Positions 33,901-45,334 are shown, counted from the first letter of the stretch. The stretch: 64,000 nucleotides of DNA from Atkinsonella hypoxylon (GCA_000729835.1 JFHB01000017.1:1-64000), one strand, 5' to 3'. Notes: generated from the letters alone by a model not told the origin. Made by a program: numbers and translations.

Positions 33901-35777
33901 CGTAGTGCTGACTCCACTGCTACTCCGGTCAAACCAAAGAACGAGCCCAAGGAGGCAGAGACTCCCGTCCAGTCATCCAAGGAGGGCCCTGCTGAGAAAC
34001 CTGAGCGCAAGCCTCGGAAAAAGAAGGCCAATGCTGCCAAAGAAGCCGAAGCTGCGGCGAATGGAAATGCCAATGCTGCACGTACTGCTCAGTCGGGCAA
34101 GGCGGAATCTACCGTTAAAGCCGCGAGCAGCAACCACAATCTTCCTGTTTCTCATGGCGTGACGGCAGAAGCTCTCGATTCCGCCATCAACACAATGCAG
34201 ACACGCTTGAATGCTGCCATCTCCGAGACGCTCAAATCGTTGCTGAAAAACCTACAGGGCAGGATCGACGAAGGTGCAAGACTCCGCGACGAGAATTTCA
34301 ACCAGCATCAGATCAAGCTTCTTGACATGGTGTCCGAGGTCCTCAACGAGAACACGCAAAAGGTATTGGAGTCCTTGATCCATCACCAATTCACAGAGTT
34401 GGTGATCCCCGCCATTGGCGACAAGGCTACCAAGGCCGTTTCCGATGTTCTTCAGCACAAACTTCAACCAAACATCTCGTCGTCTATTCAAAAGGAGATT
34501 CAGGCCTCTCTTCCCCAAGCGCTTAATCGGTCCCTTCGATCCGCCGAATTCATGACTACTATCGCAGAACGCGTCAGCACATCTGTCACGGCCACGGTTC
34601 AGCAGGAGGTTGCCAGCGCGCTCACCCAACGGCTGTCCCCGACGATCAGAAATATAGCGAGTCAGTCCGCCCAGCAGGCCGCCAGCGAGGTGCATCAGCA
34701 GTATCAAGAAAAGATGGAACAGATGCAGTCTCAGCATGCTGCTGACAGTAACAAAATCGATCAGTTGCTGTCGTATGTAACTCGCCTTACCGACATGGTG
34801 TCCACGATGGCCGCGTCTCAGTCCTCGCTTCAGGCTGAATTTCTCAAACTGAAGCAACAAACAGTGAATGAACTGCCTGGGGCTTCGGGTGTCCAAGCTC
34901 ATTCCAGAGATGGGGGCCTTGGACCACGAGGTTACGGTCCTCACGGATATACAAACAACAACGGCATGATGGTTGGGGGTAACACACAGCCAAGCATTGC
35001 AAGTTATCAGTCCAGCCAGGTTCCCAGCCAGGCTCATCATCGCCAACAGCAGCAGTATATGGCAAGTCCGGAGTACATGCGAGGTGGTCAGCACGCTGGC
35101 AGCCCGCAGGATCCAGCGCCACAAACTGATGTAGCTGCTGCAAGCAAGATCAGCAGCGTTGCTGGAGCCTTTGCTTCTCGGGTGACAAAGTCGGACGCTG
35201 AGTCGGAGCAGGAGATTCAGCGTCGTGTACAGGTTATTGAGCAGGCCATCAAAGACGGACGTCTTCACGATGCCATGATTCAGTGGATTCAGAGTGGGCA
35301 TGAGAAGGAGATTTTTCAGCGATGTCTCAGCCTGCAGCATCCCAGCCGTTTCGAGAACCTGCCCCCGCTGCTGCTTCTCGTTGTGATTGCCACAATCGCC
35401 AAAGATCTCCGCCTCAGTTCTCGCCTCAAGCAAGAGATTGATTGGATTGAGATGGCGATCAGGTCCTTTGGGACCAGTCTTCCCAACTCGGTAAGTTGAT
35501 TGAATCAGCCAGCTAATGGATCATTATATGAAAGCAATGTTTTACTGACTTTAGGTCTCAGGGCTGGGAACAACAAGGTTTCCATGAAATGATGAGCAGT
35601 GTGTCACAGACAATGCAGCTGCTTATCAGTCGACTGAATCCTCTGATTGCAGGTTACGACACTAGCTATCCCGTCGACCCATGGCTGGCAAGCGTCGAGC
35701 GTGGCAAGATTGAATGGGTGGTACGATCTGCAGAACATATCCTGCAGTCGTTTGGCGGCTCTCAGGGCTACGAATAG
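30907..35777 (+). CDS. Ge-1/EDC4-like mRNA decapping scaffold with WD40 domain
   Basis: Predicted P-body scaffold of the Ge-1/EDC4 family, known in animals to enhance Dcp2 decapping; the role here is by homology. Two exons, 30907-35490 and 35562-35777, give 1599 aa. The 71-bp intron has donor GTAAGT and acceptor CTCAG, phase 0, giving GTSLPNS|GWEQQGFHEMMS. The start could also be ATG 30952 (MASNADRTANLLNLLKFSGG). Residues 1-330 are Gln/Ser/Pro-rich with short TANLLNLLKF- and TSYLLNLLNR-type repeats, probable interaction motifs. A WD40-like domain spans about 550-845 (IIGTGISGTVYWVQIKDGEK; SLDKSGRVKFWDVRDLT; HTLQLWDLALGKPVQEFNLP; VMYHPASGMIVIGHPTRNSV). A Lys/Ala/Glu-rich linker follows, then coiled coils about 1087-1320, then the conserved C-terminal helical domain (RRVQVIEQAIKDGRLHDAMI, EKEIFQRCLSLQHPS, PLLLLVVIATIAKDL). 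Confidence 0.82.
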
Positions 35778-36822
35778 CCAGCGGCATCCACGTCTTTTCA
35801 GTGAAAGTTGAATCACCTTTTTTTTTCACACCTTTCGAGTGTATAGGAACAGGAAAAAGCCGGAGTTTCGGTGGAAATGATTTTAACGCGCGTGGCGGTA
35901 ATGAGTTCCAGCCACAGATACAATAAATCCCTGGCAATATTTGACCAATGTTATGCCATTTGATTGTTTTCAAATGCCATGGCAATGCCACAAACTGGAA
36001 AAAAGTTTTCGAAGCGTGTGTCGGAAGGTGGGACGGCACATTGGCTGTCATATATGACTTGAGAGCTACTATTTCCGGAGGATGACGAGTTTAGGGGCTT
36101 TTCTTCTTTTTTCTTAGACGTTGACGCGACCACACACTCTGATGACTGAAATGATGTATACCAGGACCATTCATCGTAATTTGTGTCTTTCTACGGGGCT
36201 AGGATCTGGGGTTGATCAATACATGTTGTCTGAAAGTGACGTGAACGTGTCCTAAATGGAGGGGGCTCAAGTGCGAAACATGTCTGCTCGGTCTGAGCTG
36301 AACTCGCTCCAGTCTCTGCTCTTGCGCACCTACCATATCTAGAGTCTGGTCTGGCTGATGATGGATGCTGTCTAGTGCTGATCAACTTGGAAGTCAGGCT
36401 GGACAGGGCCAATACCGTTGCCGTTGCACTGAAGCTTAAACTGCAGGATCCACGATATCTTCGAAGGACTGCTGCGTATATATAAGGGGGGTACATGTAC
36501 CGTCATTATCAATTCCTGCTACCCGCAGGCACAACCGGCGCCGACACCAAGCCAACTCGTGATCAGAAGATGTCCCATAAAGACCATAAAGAGGGGCAGC
36601 GCAAGTCGTGACGTGATTGATGGCCAAAAGAACAGTCATGGTGCAAGAGCTGCCTTGGCACTGCGCACTGCCAAAGGAATCGATACAATTCAAAGCATAC
36701 TTATACAGTCAAGCAGAAGTGCCAGATAGCTAGCGTATCTCAATAATAATAGTAATCCTTATACACTTGTACTCCTTGTACTCAGTCAATCATCTTATCA
36801 TTTGCGGCGCCTAGTCCCAGCC
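35778..36822. other. Intergenic region between Ge-1-like gene and serine hydrolase
   Basis: Contains the Ge-1 3' UTR and the hydrolase promoter; a TATATATAA-like run is at 36477-36484. No gene is supported. Short antisense frames (35662-36133, 36191-36693) show no features. Confidence 0.5.
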
Positions 36823-38049
36823 ATGAGCGAAACAATCGAGTCCAGCTTCCGCGCTGCCATCGAGGCGGGGACGATCAACGGCGCCGTGATATGTGCGACA
36901 GACGCCAAGGGCGACTTCGTCTACAACAGCGCCATAGGCGAGCGCATTCTGCTTTCTGGAGCAAAAGTGGCCCAGCAAATCGATGACGTCCTCTGTCTAG
37001 CGTCGGGCACCAAGCTCGTCACCACAATCGCAGCGTTGCAATGCGTCGAGGACGGCCTGCTGAGCCTGACGGGCGACCTGTCATCGGTTGCACCAGAGCT
37101 TGCGTCCAAGCAAGTCATCAAGGGCTTCTCGGAAGATGGAGAGACGCCCATCTTGGAGAAAGCCGCCGGCCCCATCACACTAGAGATGCTGCTCACCCAC
37201 AGCGCGGGCCTAGCCTACGACTCGCTCGCCCCGGCCGTCAGACAATGGCGCGAGAAATACGCCCCGGCCCAGGAAGGCCGGCCGAAGTCGGTCGAGGAAG
37301 CGTTCGCCGAGCCGCTCATCCATCAGCCGGGCGCCGGCTGGATGTACGGAACCGGCCTCGACTGGGCCGGGCGCATCGTCGAGCGCGTCACCGGCCGCTC
37401 GCTCGACGACCACGTCCAGGAGCGCATCATGGCGCCGCTGGGACGCAACGACGCCCAGTTTCACCCCGTCACCCGCGACGACTTGCGCCGTCGTCTAGTT
37501 GATCTGAACCCCGAGGATCCGGACGCGCTGGGCTTTGCTGTCCTCGGAGACTACGCGGACTTGAATCGCGGTACAAAGGGAGCCTTTGGAGGACACGGCC
37601 TGTTCATGTCGGGCGTCGCCTATGTCCGGCTTCTGCAGTCGCTGCTGGCGAATGACGGCAAGCTGCTGAGGCCTGCGACCGTGGAGGACATGTTCCGGAA
37701 TCATCTTGGCCCGGAAGCGGCGGCCGGACTTGAAGCGGCTCTTGCTGGACCGGCCGGTGGCCTGTTTCGCGTCGGGGTTGATGTGCATGTCAAGGCTGGG
37801 CACGGCCTGGGCGGCCTTCTCCCGCTCGAAGATCTTGATGGCTGGTACGGTTCTCATACTCTGACGTGGGTGGGTGGCTGTACGCTGGGCTGGTTTGTAG
37901 ATCGGAAGAATGACTTGTGTGGTGTCGGGGCCATTCAGGCGAGGCTTCCGCTTGATGTGCTGTTGATTACGGATCTGAAGCAGGTTTTTAGGGAGGATGT
38001 CTATCGTAAGCGAGCTGCGTGGGAAGCGGACCGTTGGGCATGGGCATAG
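36823..38049 (+). CDS. Beta-lactamase-fold serine hydrolase (class C / LovD-like esterase-acyltransferase)
   Basis: Intron-less 408-aa protein of the serine beta-lactamase/transpeptidase fold family. In fungi these are esterases or acyltransferases (the lovastatin side-chain transferase LovD is the known example); the name does not imply antibiotic resistance. The catalytic SXXK is S61-G-T-K64 (LASGTKLVTT). LLTHSAGLAYD follows, and the YXN-like element is YGTGLDWAGRIVERVTGRSL. A later glycine-rich strand (GHGLGGLLPL.., LTWVGGCTLGWF) fits the HTG/KTG-side strand. No signal peptide, so probably cytosolic. The start is the first ATG (MSETIESSFRAAIEAGTING); codons before it are in frame but lack an ATG. 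GC content of 37.2-37.5 kb is visibly higher than its neighbours. It converges with a secreted carboxylesterase; no pathway partner is nearby. Confidence 0.83.
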   Translation: MSETIESSFRAAIEAGTINGAVICATDAKGDFVYNSAIGERILLSGAKVAQQIDDVLCLASGTKLVTTIAALQCVEDGLLSLTGDLSSVAPELASKQVIKGFSEDGETPILEKAAGPITLEMLLTHSAGLAYDSLAPAVRQWREKYAPAQEGRPKSVEEAFAEPLIHQPGAGWMYGTGLDWAGRIVERVTGRSLDDHVQERIMAPLGRNDAQFHPVTRDDLRRRLVDLNPEDPDALGFAVLGDYADLNRGTKGAFGGHGLFMSGVAYVRLLQSLLANDGKLLRPATVEDMFRNHLGPEAAAGLEAALAGPAGGLFRVGVDVHVKAGHGLGGLLPLEDLDGWYGSHTLTWVGGCTLGWFVDRKNDLCGVGAIQARLPLDVLLITDLKQVFREDVYRKRAAWEADRWAWA

Positions 38050-38883
38050 TTAGCTGAGATGCCGAGTGCGTTTACAGATCTGGTCATGGTATAACTAACT
38101 AGTTGACTGGCTTAATCCATTCTCGTCTTCATTTCTTTTCTGCTGAGCATCTCAGGAGCTCAGTTGCTCGGCCTGTCCTGGATACCTTCGAGGACAAGGT
38201 CATTCAGACGATTCCAACTTGTGCTCGAATGGCCAAGAGTAGGCAGACGAGCATCCGCAATATCCAAAACGACGCGATTCAGAAAATTGAAGGGGGCAAA
38301 TATTACCACGCCATCGACTTTGCGTGCTGATGCTTGCGCAGAAAAGTGGCCTCGGTGAGCATCACATTGTCCTTCCACAGGCATTTTGTCGTCAGGAGAC
38401 ATCATCAGGGAACAATGCGAGCTTGTTCGAGGCGGTATGATCTGTACAGCTTCTTGGATGCGGCATTGTAGTGATGTAATATCTGTAGAAACTTTATGGC
38501 TGCGGTAGTTGATTTTTCTCCAATTTAGAAATCTTGCGTGAAGTTTACACGAGCAGATCTGGGTGCTGGTGTCGTGAATGATGTGGCTTAAAGCAATGAG
38601 GCAGAGATTTATGCGTGCCGTACCGTGTCAAAACTGTTCTTGGAGATCCATGCGCTGACAATGGCTATCGCCTTTAATCTGTGACACAGAATAATCGCGC
38701 TTTCGATTATTGACGGGCGTCTCATACGGATGTCCGAGATATTCACAGACACAGGAGCGTGATACCGAGGGGGAAAAACGGCCTTTCTGCAATATACATG
38801 CCGAGTGGTATAAATTCACATACATGCCAGTCACTCATATCCTCCATTCTCTCCATATGCGTACAACCTCAACCTCATTCCAT
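38050..38883. other. Convergent 3' intergenic region
   Basis: Lies between the stops of the serine hydrolase and the carboxylesterase. Short frames on both strands at 38.10-38.40 kb overlap and have no recognisable content. No further feature. Confidence 0.5.
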
Positions 38884-40676
38884 CTAGAACCTAAATATCT
38901 TCTTGTTATTCCAAATGTACTCGTAAGATTCCTCCCGGAAGTTATCGTCAATCAAGACCCCCGGTTTATCGGCTAGGAAATTCATAATCTTCCGGCCCTC
39001 TGCCCACCGCGGCCATGACGGGTACTGACCTCCCGAGCCGACGTTCGGGTCCAGCGAATAGAGAAAGTTGATGTAGTAGGTACGTATGCTTCGCGTAGCA
39101 TAGTTGTCCTTGACCCCATAGAAGACCTGCAGGAGATCAGATCCGTGAAACGTGCCCATGATGGGAGTGCCTTTGTCGTACGTGGCCAAGTATGACCATG
39201 CCGGCACGTCGGGATGAATGCCAGTCGCCCCCCGCAGAGTGCAACGGCGAGTTAAAGTGAAGACTATGTCGCCAAGGACGGCCGCAAATTGCTTGAACCC
39301 AGGAAAGATTTCGTTTGAAAGACCAGTGCCGAAGGGACTCCCGTTGATGATGGCCTGAGTTCCCTCACCATATATTTCAACCCAGGTCCTGATCTGATCT
39401 TTTGTGGCGTGACTAAAATAGTAGTCTATGAGGTAGTCGACGAGCGCATCAGTGGTCGTCAGGTTAGGCTGGAAGAGGGCAAATAGGGTTCCTTCATCCT
39501 CTTGGTCTCCCATGATCACCGGCATAGGGGCGTACTTGCCAGCGAGGGCGACATCGTCTGGACTGGCAGTTATGGTCTTGCCGTCAGGGCGCGGTAGGTA
39601 CGACAGGGCTAGCGCTCTTGGGGACAGAATTCCCGGAACCGAAGTCACGGCGTTCTGGAACTTGGTCTCGTCTAAAGCCCGCAGGCAGGCCAAGGATTCG
39701 GTCTTGGGGCAGCCCGCGGCTTTGACCACTTGGTCAAAAACGGCTTGCCCCTTGGGACAGTCCAGAGGGTCAGCGGGAATGACATTCCCTGAATCCATAA
39801 TCGCGCCACGAAACAAGGGCTTGCCTTTGTAAGTGATGTTACCGTCGTAGAGTATCAATTGGTCGAAGACTGAGATGGAACCGGACGACGTTCCCCAGAG
39901 CGTCACCTTGCTTGGGTCTCCGCCGAAGTAGGCGATGTTGTCTGCAACCCATTCCATGGCCAGTCGTTGATCCAGCAGCCCTATGTTGCCCGAACCCTCT
40001 TCCATGATTTCTTTTCCGGGCATAAACCCATATCCGGCAACACGGTAGTTGAATACGACGTAAAGGAAGGGCTTGTCGATGCCAGCTCCAAAATTGACCA
40101 GGCTAGTGCCGTCATACATTGACGACCAGCCAAGCTTCGTCAGGTAAGATCAGCTCGAAGAATCTCTTGACTTTATCGGGACTGGAGTTCACGAACCTCG
40201 AACCCGCCACCCATTATGTACAACAGCACGGGGAGTTTTGCATCACTCTTTGTGCCCTTTGGTCGTTGGACAGTAACTGTCAAGCAATCCTCGCTCTGGC
40301 CCGTTACATTCTGGACAAAGGGTAGATTGGCCATAGAGCCCAGTATGTTGGATAAGAAGTTGGCGCTCCCGGTAGAGAGCACCATCTGATGACATATCTT
40401 CGGGGTGCCAGTGGCATCAACGACGCCTAGAGGTCGCTCAATCGGCTTGGGAGGTCTCAGCCTTAGTTGGCCGACGGGAGGCTCGGCAAAGGGTATGCCG
40501 GCAAATGTCTCGACATTGTTCTTGACGCTGCCATGGACAGTGGCATGAGGCAGGATGACCGTAACTCCCTTTCCCTTGGATGCTTGTCTTTCTTGATGTT
40601 GCGCATAATCGGCGACGACAACACCAAGAGCGAAAGCCGAGGCCAGAGTGGTCAGCAAGGGGATGCTGGGAAACAT
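38884..40676 (-). CDS. Secreted type-B carboxylesterase/lipase
   Basis: Alpha/beta-hydrolase of the carboxylesterase family, predicted to be secreted and to cleave carboxylic esters. Two exons on the minus strand, 40676-40197 and 40134-38884, give 576 aa, the family's usual size. The 62-bp intron has donor GTTCGT and acceptor GAAG, phase 0, and rebuilds IMGGGFE|LGWSSMYDGTSLV, the oxyanion-hole GGG and following helix. N-terminal signal: MFPSIPLLTTLASAFALGVV. Family marks are TFAGIPFAEPPVGQLRLRPP, SEDCLTVTVQRP, LLDQRLAMEWVADNIAYFGG and DPSKVTLW. The nucleophile elbow reads G-T-S-S-G (Ser243), where most relatives have GESAG. The acid is probably in GDQEDEGTLFA and the His in GTFHGSDLLQVF. Possible N-glycosylation sites are seen (for example QNVTG and GNITY). 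The upstream region is long and gene-free, and the gene is the last intact one before the transposon-rich compartment. Confidence 0.9.
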
Positions 40677-43230
40677 TGCAGACGTTGGCAAGATGTCCGC
40701 AAGCCTTGGTCAACAAACTAAGAAACACATAAATACCTATATTAGGCAGATGCAGTTGCTGACTTGGCAGAAACGGGGGCTCACAGGACTCACAGGACTA
40801 AAACATAGACCTCAACCTCAGTATTGGGGATGATGACTACTTATACACTCGGACTTTACATATATTAGCGTCGTGTCAATGCAAAGGCTCGGGGAAAGAG
40901 AGTGGGGGAAAGCTCCACATTGCTTGATTTGGCACACGAAGGATGGGAATTGCAACTATCTCGAGTGACCGAGGAAATCCCCGTCCCCGGAGCCAGATCC
41001 AACAACAGGACGCCAGACATAACGAGACTGAGAAGAAGTCTGTGTGGTCAGACATCGCTGTGACATTGGGTCCAGTCCAGCTGTCACGAGCAGTTCTTAG
41101 GCGCTAAGTGATGCCTCCCTCAATGAACAGGGTGACAATCTCCGGGGTATCTAGACCGCATCTTCACGAGATGCAGACTCTCGATGGGGAAAATACATTC
41201 GATCATCTGACATTTGACAGCTGCTTCTGAGAGAGAAGCGAGGCATGAAACAATTGGGGCACGTGGAAGTGGGGCATTTCCTGACCTACTTTGGCAAGTG
41301 GTGAAACAGGTCTGCATATGTCTGCATATGTCTGCATATGTCTGCATATGTCTGCGACAGGAAGCGGGGAGAATCACAAGACCCATATTCTCGTAGTACA
41401 AAGATCGTGAGTAGCACTGAGCTATAGGCAATGTAATGTAATATACCTGCTTTAAGTAGAGAATTAGAACTATAAAGAACGAGCGTAGAAGAGAATGAAA
41501 AGAGCTTACCAGCATTCTATCTTCTAGCGGAGGAGTTTCCAGAGCAAGATTTGGAGCACACAGCTGTCCCTCTGGAAGAGAAGCGGCTTCTTTGAACCTA
41601 AAGAAGCACGGATCCTGCAAGAGAATCATTATTATTCATTAATTTATTTGGAATAATCTGGGGCCATTATGATATGCAGATCTGCCATACTCCATACTCC
41701 ATAACAAATGCATCATGTTGGCCAATCGGGCAAGTCACAAAATGTGGAGGATCCCCAGACTTCGTGGCCCTCCCCCATGTTTTTGCCGCTTTGCCGAGGT
41801 CGGACTTTCCTCGCCGGCAAATGAAATGGGGGTTGTTGCCAACGCCCAAGTTGTCTCACATTTACTCCGTATTTTCAACACCCTCATCAATGAGAGAGGC
41901 CTTTCCACAAGCGCACCAGTCCCCCTGTCACGGGCGTACATCAGAAAGAGAACTCTGACTGGTCGACCTTGGCTACGAGCTCTCCAGCCTGCATGTCTCA
42001 TGCTACCCAAGTCTTTCCGAACAAGTAATTTCCATTTCCAGCCGCCCGCGCCGCGGACGTGGAATTTGGTCCTTGTGGAGTGGCTTGTTCCTGACGGACA
42101 TTTATTTAGGTGTGAATGAGAGTTGTCAAATGACAGGTATTGCACAGGCCTGATCGGAGTCGGCGGCCCCCTTTCTCACGAGAAGGGATATCTTCCTTGT
42201 CTTCTCAACATGGGCTGGCTGCGGATGTAACCCTATTCAAGAGATACTCCGAATGGAAAATACTTGGCTAATGTCCCCAGCACTTGGATCAAACTATCGT
42301 GGGTTAGGGGGGTTGGGAATCCGGCACAACTGATAGCTCGATGAGGGGTAACGGCAATCAAGTTGGTCCGCCTCGCTCTTGTCTCGGCCTCTTTCCATTT
42401 TCCTTTCCCCCCCCCTCACCATATTCGTGCTAACATGACAAAAAGGGATCGTGATATATTTACCATGTGGAAGCATTCCGTCAATCAGGTCTAGGGTGGA
42501 ATGAGACTTTACAACGCCGCCAGCCGCCAAGGCGGGTGAGATACTCGAGACTCTACACAACTTCGTACCTCAAAATGAGCAGAACAGCCTGTCTCGCCAA
42601 GACGTTTACTCTCCACAAATAGCCAGAGCACCTGGGATATACGCCAAGACGTAGGGGGCGACTCGTTGGGCGTATCTGGATGTAATGCGCATCGCGTCGT
42701 CCTCGAAATACATATTTATGGGCCACCAGGTCCGACGATATGGCCCTCGCGGAAGCCGGCAAAGTACTCACCGATTGATGGGATACAAAGGCCCCTCAAT
42801 GGTTAGCGCAAGACCCGGCCGCTGAGTCTTCTTGCTCCTAATTATGAAATATGATGCTGGAGACTATAATGCCACAGGGAAATATCGAGGTTATGCTAGG
42901 TTCAAAGACCTACAGTTATCTATTAATGCAGCGGGATTATTTTGCAGTCAAGGGAATAGCTTCGTGATGTCGACGGTTTATTCCCTTTAATAGATAGCAA
43001 TATTTCTGCAGACTAGATCGGAACCGGCCATCGGGTAATTGGTAAGTCCCGAGCGATACATGCACTACGCTCGACCAAGAAGCATGGCTCTTACTTTTAA
43101 CAACTCGGTAAGTGGCTTGATACTTTGTCGACTCAAAACCAAACACCCAAATAACTATGCAGCCCACAAGACCATAACTCTGTAGTACGTGCACGTCACT
43201 TGCGAAAAGGGATCGGAAAAGAGCGAGATA
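40677..43230. other. Gene-free transition zone left of the RIP compartment
   Basis: Contains the carboxylesterase promoter and about 2.5 kb with no supported gene. Base composition is still normal (balanced), unlike the sequence after 43.2 kb. Frames around 41.7-42.1 kb exist on both strands and are taken as random. One 10-bp tandem repeat is present (41311-41355). Confidence 0.5.
41311..41355. repeat. 10-bp tandem repeat (TCTGCATATG), four and a half copies
   Basis: Four perfect units followed by TCTGC. The unit contains CATATG, so the array is a row of evenly spaced palindromic hexamers one helical turn apart. No gene starts close by. Confidence 0.9.
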
Positions 43231-43299
43231 TTTGTTAGTATATACTACTAAACAATAGTAAGCAAGAAGATTAAATAGTATAAATAGTTAGTGTTAGTG

Positions 43300-44040
43300 T
43301 TGGAATCGTTATGAATCTATCGTGCGATTCCGGCACCCACGTGGGTGGATGCGACCGTTGATTGGTCGCATCTGCATATTAGTCTCCACTTATATCGGGG
43401 TCGCTAATACCTCTTAATTCCCCCTTAACACAACACTATGCCTAAGGCATATAAGGCATCTAACGGGGTATATAATGTAGCCTCTTTTGCTAGTTAGATA
43501 CAACTCCTAGATAACTGAATTTAAACCTCTTTAATGTAAATACTAGTGCACTAGTGAACTAGTTGTAGGGCTAACTTAAAGGAGTATAAATAAGACCCTT
43601 AGTGCTACCGACATCGCGTTTAGCAGCCTTTAAATTCGTTCTAAAGCGTTATCTTTAGTATTACCTACTACTTTACTGCCTAAGCAATTAGTAGGCCTTC
43701 TATAATAGTAAGTATTACATCTTAAATATTGTTTTCTATGTAGTTAGACATCGTAAAGCTAATAATAATAAAATTATAATGATAGTAGTTAAATTGCACG
43801 AAAAAACGCGGTTTAAAGATAGCTATCACGGGCAGATTTAGCAAAATAATAGGAGGTAGTAAGCCTGCTAAAAGGAGCGATAATAATGTGTAATAATTGA
43901 TGGTTGAATAATATAAGGAAAGGTTCTCTCTCTCTGTGTGCAAGCTATCTATTACAAAAGAGGTGTGTAGGGCAATAGTGCTACGTGATATGCAATCTAT
44001 CTTGCGACCCCACTTACACTGCGATTTATCCTATAGCAAT
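43300..44040. other. Degenerate element remnant with palindromic GC-rich island
   Basis: Two adjacent palindromes (43334-43347 and 43348-43372) sit in a short GC-richer island, followed at 43438 by ATG CCT AAG and a frame (MPKAYKASNGVYNVASFAS) that meets a TAG and soon decays. A loosely similar direct copy of the island's left part (ATCTATC.TGCGA.., 43314-43340) appears near 43993-44015. This looks like the border of an old transposon, but I cannot assign a class. Confidence 0.35.
43334..43372. repeat. Two abutting palindromes
   Basis: CACCCACGTGGGTG (43334-43347) is a perfect 14-bp palindrome containing a CACGTG E-box. It is followed directly by GATGCGACC, a 7-base spacer and GGTCGCATC (43348-43372), a perfect 9-bp-arm hairpin. 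Such structure in an otherwise AT-rich landscape suggests a selected or terminal sequence of a mobile element. Confidence 0.75.
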
Positions 44041-44588
44041 TGTTAAAAATAAGCTACCCTGTATAGCCTATTTTTATGCCTACTAGTTGCTCTATCACGT
44101 GACCCTCATTAGGTCTTGTTACGTTGATTTTTGGTAGAGATATCGCTGTTACTAGATGCAAAACATCTAGAATCGACTAAGGCAAAGTTGCCTAACCTAT
44201 AGTTAACTTTAACAGCGATTTTCTCTACAACTAGTAATAGTAGAAATTCAAGAAGTATACTATTTAAAAGCTAAGAATTAGGGCTTTCTAATGATATAAT
44301 TGTTAGATAGAGTTGCTTATAAGGGTTGCTTATTATTAGTAGAATTTGTTAAATTATGCATATAGGTGTCTCGTTTGTATAGCTGTAAGTTAATTTTTTT
44401 GTTTTTATATAGTAAATCTTTTTGCAGAAATTATAAAGTGGCCTACAAGCCCCTTCTAGCGACTACAGCCCGCCAATATAGTTAGTAGGTCTATAAAGGA
44501 CTAGAAAGATTCGAGATCCTACTGTTACAGTGGGATCCGACGTAGGTTTATCGGAAGTAATAATAGGTTGTTGGATTCAATAGGTTAT
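44041..44588 (+). mobile_element. Solo or partial LTR of Copia family A with variant 3' end
   Basis: From TGTTAAAAATAAGCTACCCT the sequence follows the element A LTR closely for about 470 bp, to GATTCGAGATCCTAC, then departs from it and ends ..TTCAATAGGTTAT. A 5-bp direct repeat GCAAT flanks it (44036-44040 and 44589-44593), consistent with a target duplication. The 3' part differs from the other family members, so this is either a subfamily LTR or a recombinant. No internal region follows. Confidence 0.6.
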
Positions 44589-45334
44589 GCAATAATTTGT
44601 AAGAGGAGTCGTAAGAGTTGCTGTAAGGAGCATCTAGTAATAGTGTTCTAGTAAATAATAGTTAATTGTTCAATCTAACTACCTAAGTGTTGCTTCTAAC
44701 TACTTATATATAATTGCGGTTACATGCACTAGTAACCTATAGGTCTATATAATTATCCTGTAATAAGTGCTGCCTCTACAAAAAAGATTAGCTGTTCTAG
44801 CTGTTCTAAAATTAATTGTTAGTTGTTAGAAGGCGTATTAGATTAAACTAAATAACTTATTAATCTAGCTGTTATAAAAGGCGCAGAAAGGTAGTTGTTG
44901 TATTATTGTGTAAGCATGCATTATTGTTGTTGTTGTAGTGCAATCTGCAGCGTAGGTTGCTATATTTATGCATTTTTCTCTATACACTTATAATACCTAA
45001 ATTACACTTATAATCTAGTAACTATTAAATCTATATATTAAATTAACGGATTTCCTTAAACCTAATAAAGCGTTAAAGCTTATTCTATAACCTATATATA
45101 AGTAAAGTTGCGTAAAATTATCCTAAACAATATTAAATCCTATAAATTAATCTTATATAATAAAGCTAATTTATTAAATCTATATAGTATATTCCTTATG
45201 CAAGCTTATTCTATATAGTGTTAAAAGCATTAAAAATTAATCTATCTTAAAGCTAGTTTTCTGTTAAATCCCTCTAGGATATTTCTCTATATATATACAG
45301 CTTATTCTAATCTCTAAGCATTCTTAATAGCAGT
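44589..45334. other. AT-rich RIP-mutated sequence, unassigned
   Basis: About 750 bp of TpA-rich sequence between the solo LTR and the degenerate minus-strand frame. It contains several TGTTG/TTGTTG runs near 44925-44940. No frame of any length can be followed, even allowing for TAA/TAG substitutions. Confidence 0.4.

Noticed and set aside
36823..38049. Antibiotic-resistance beta-lactamase
   Set aside because: The fold is shared, but fungal members of this size with SXXK and YXS-like motifs are esterases or acyltransferases; nothing points to lactam hydrolysis or recent bacterial transfer.
41311..41355. CRISPR-like array
   Set aside because: The units are 10 bp and contiguous without spacers, in a eukaryotic genome; it is a simple tandem repeat.
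43722..43943. 73-aa minus-strand hydrophobic open frame
   Set aside because: It lies in TpA-rich RIP sequence, has no conserved features, and its hydrophobicity follows from T-rich codons.
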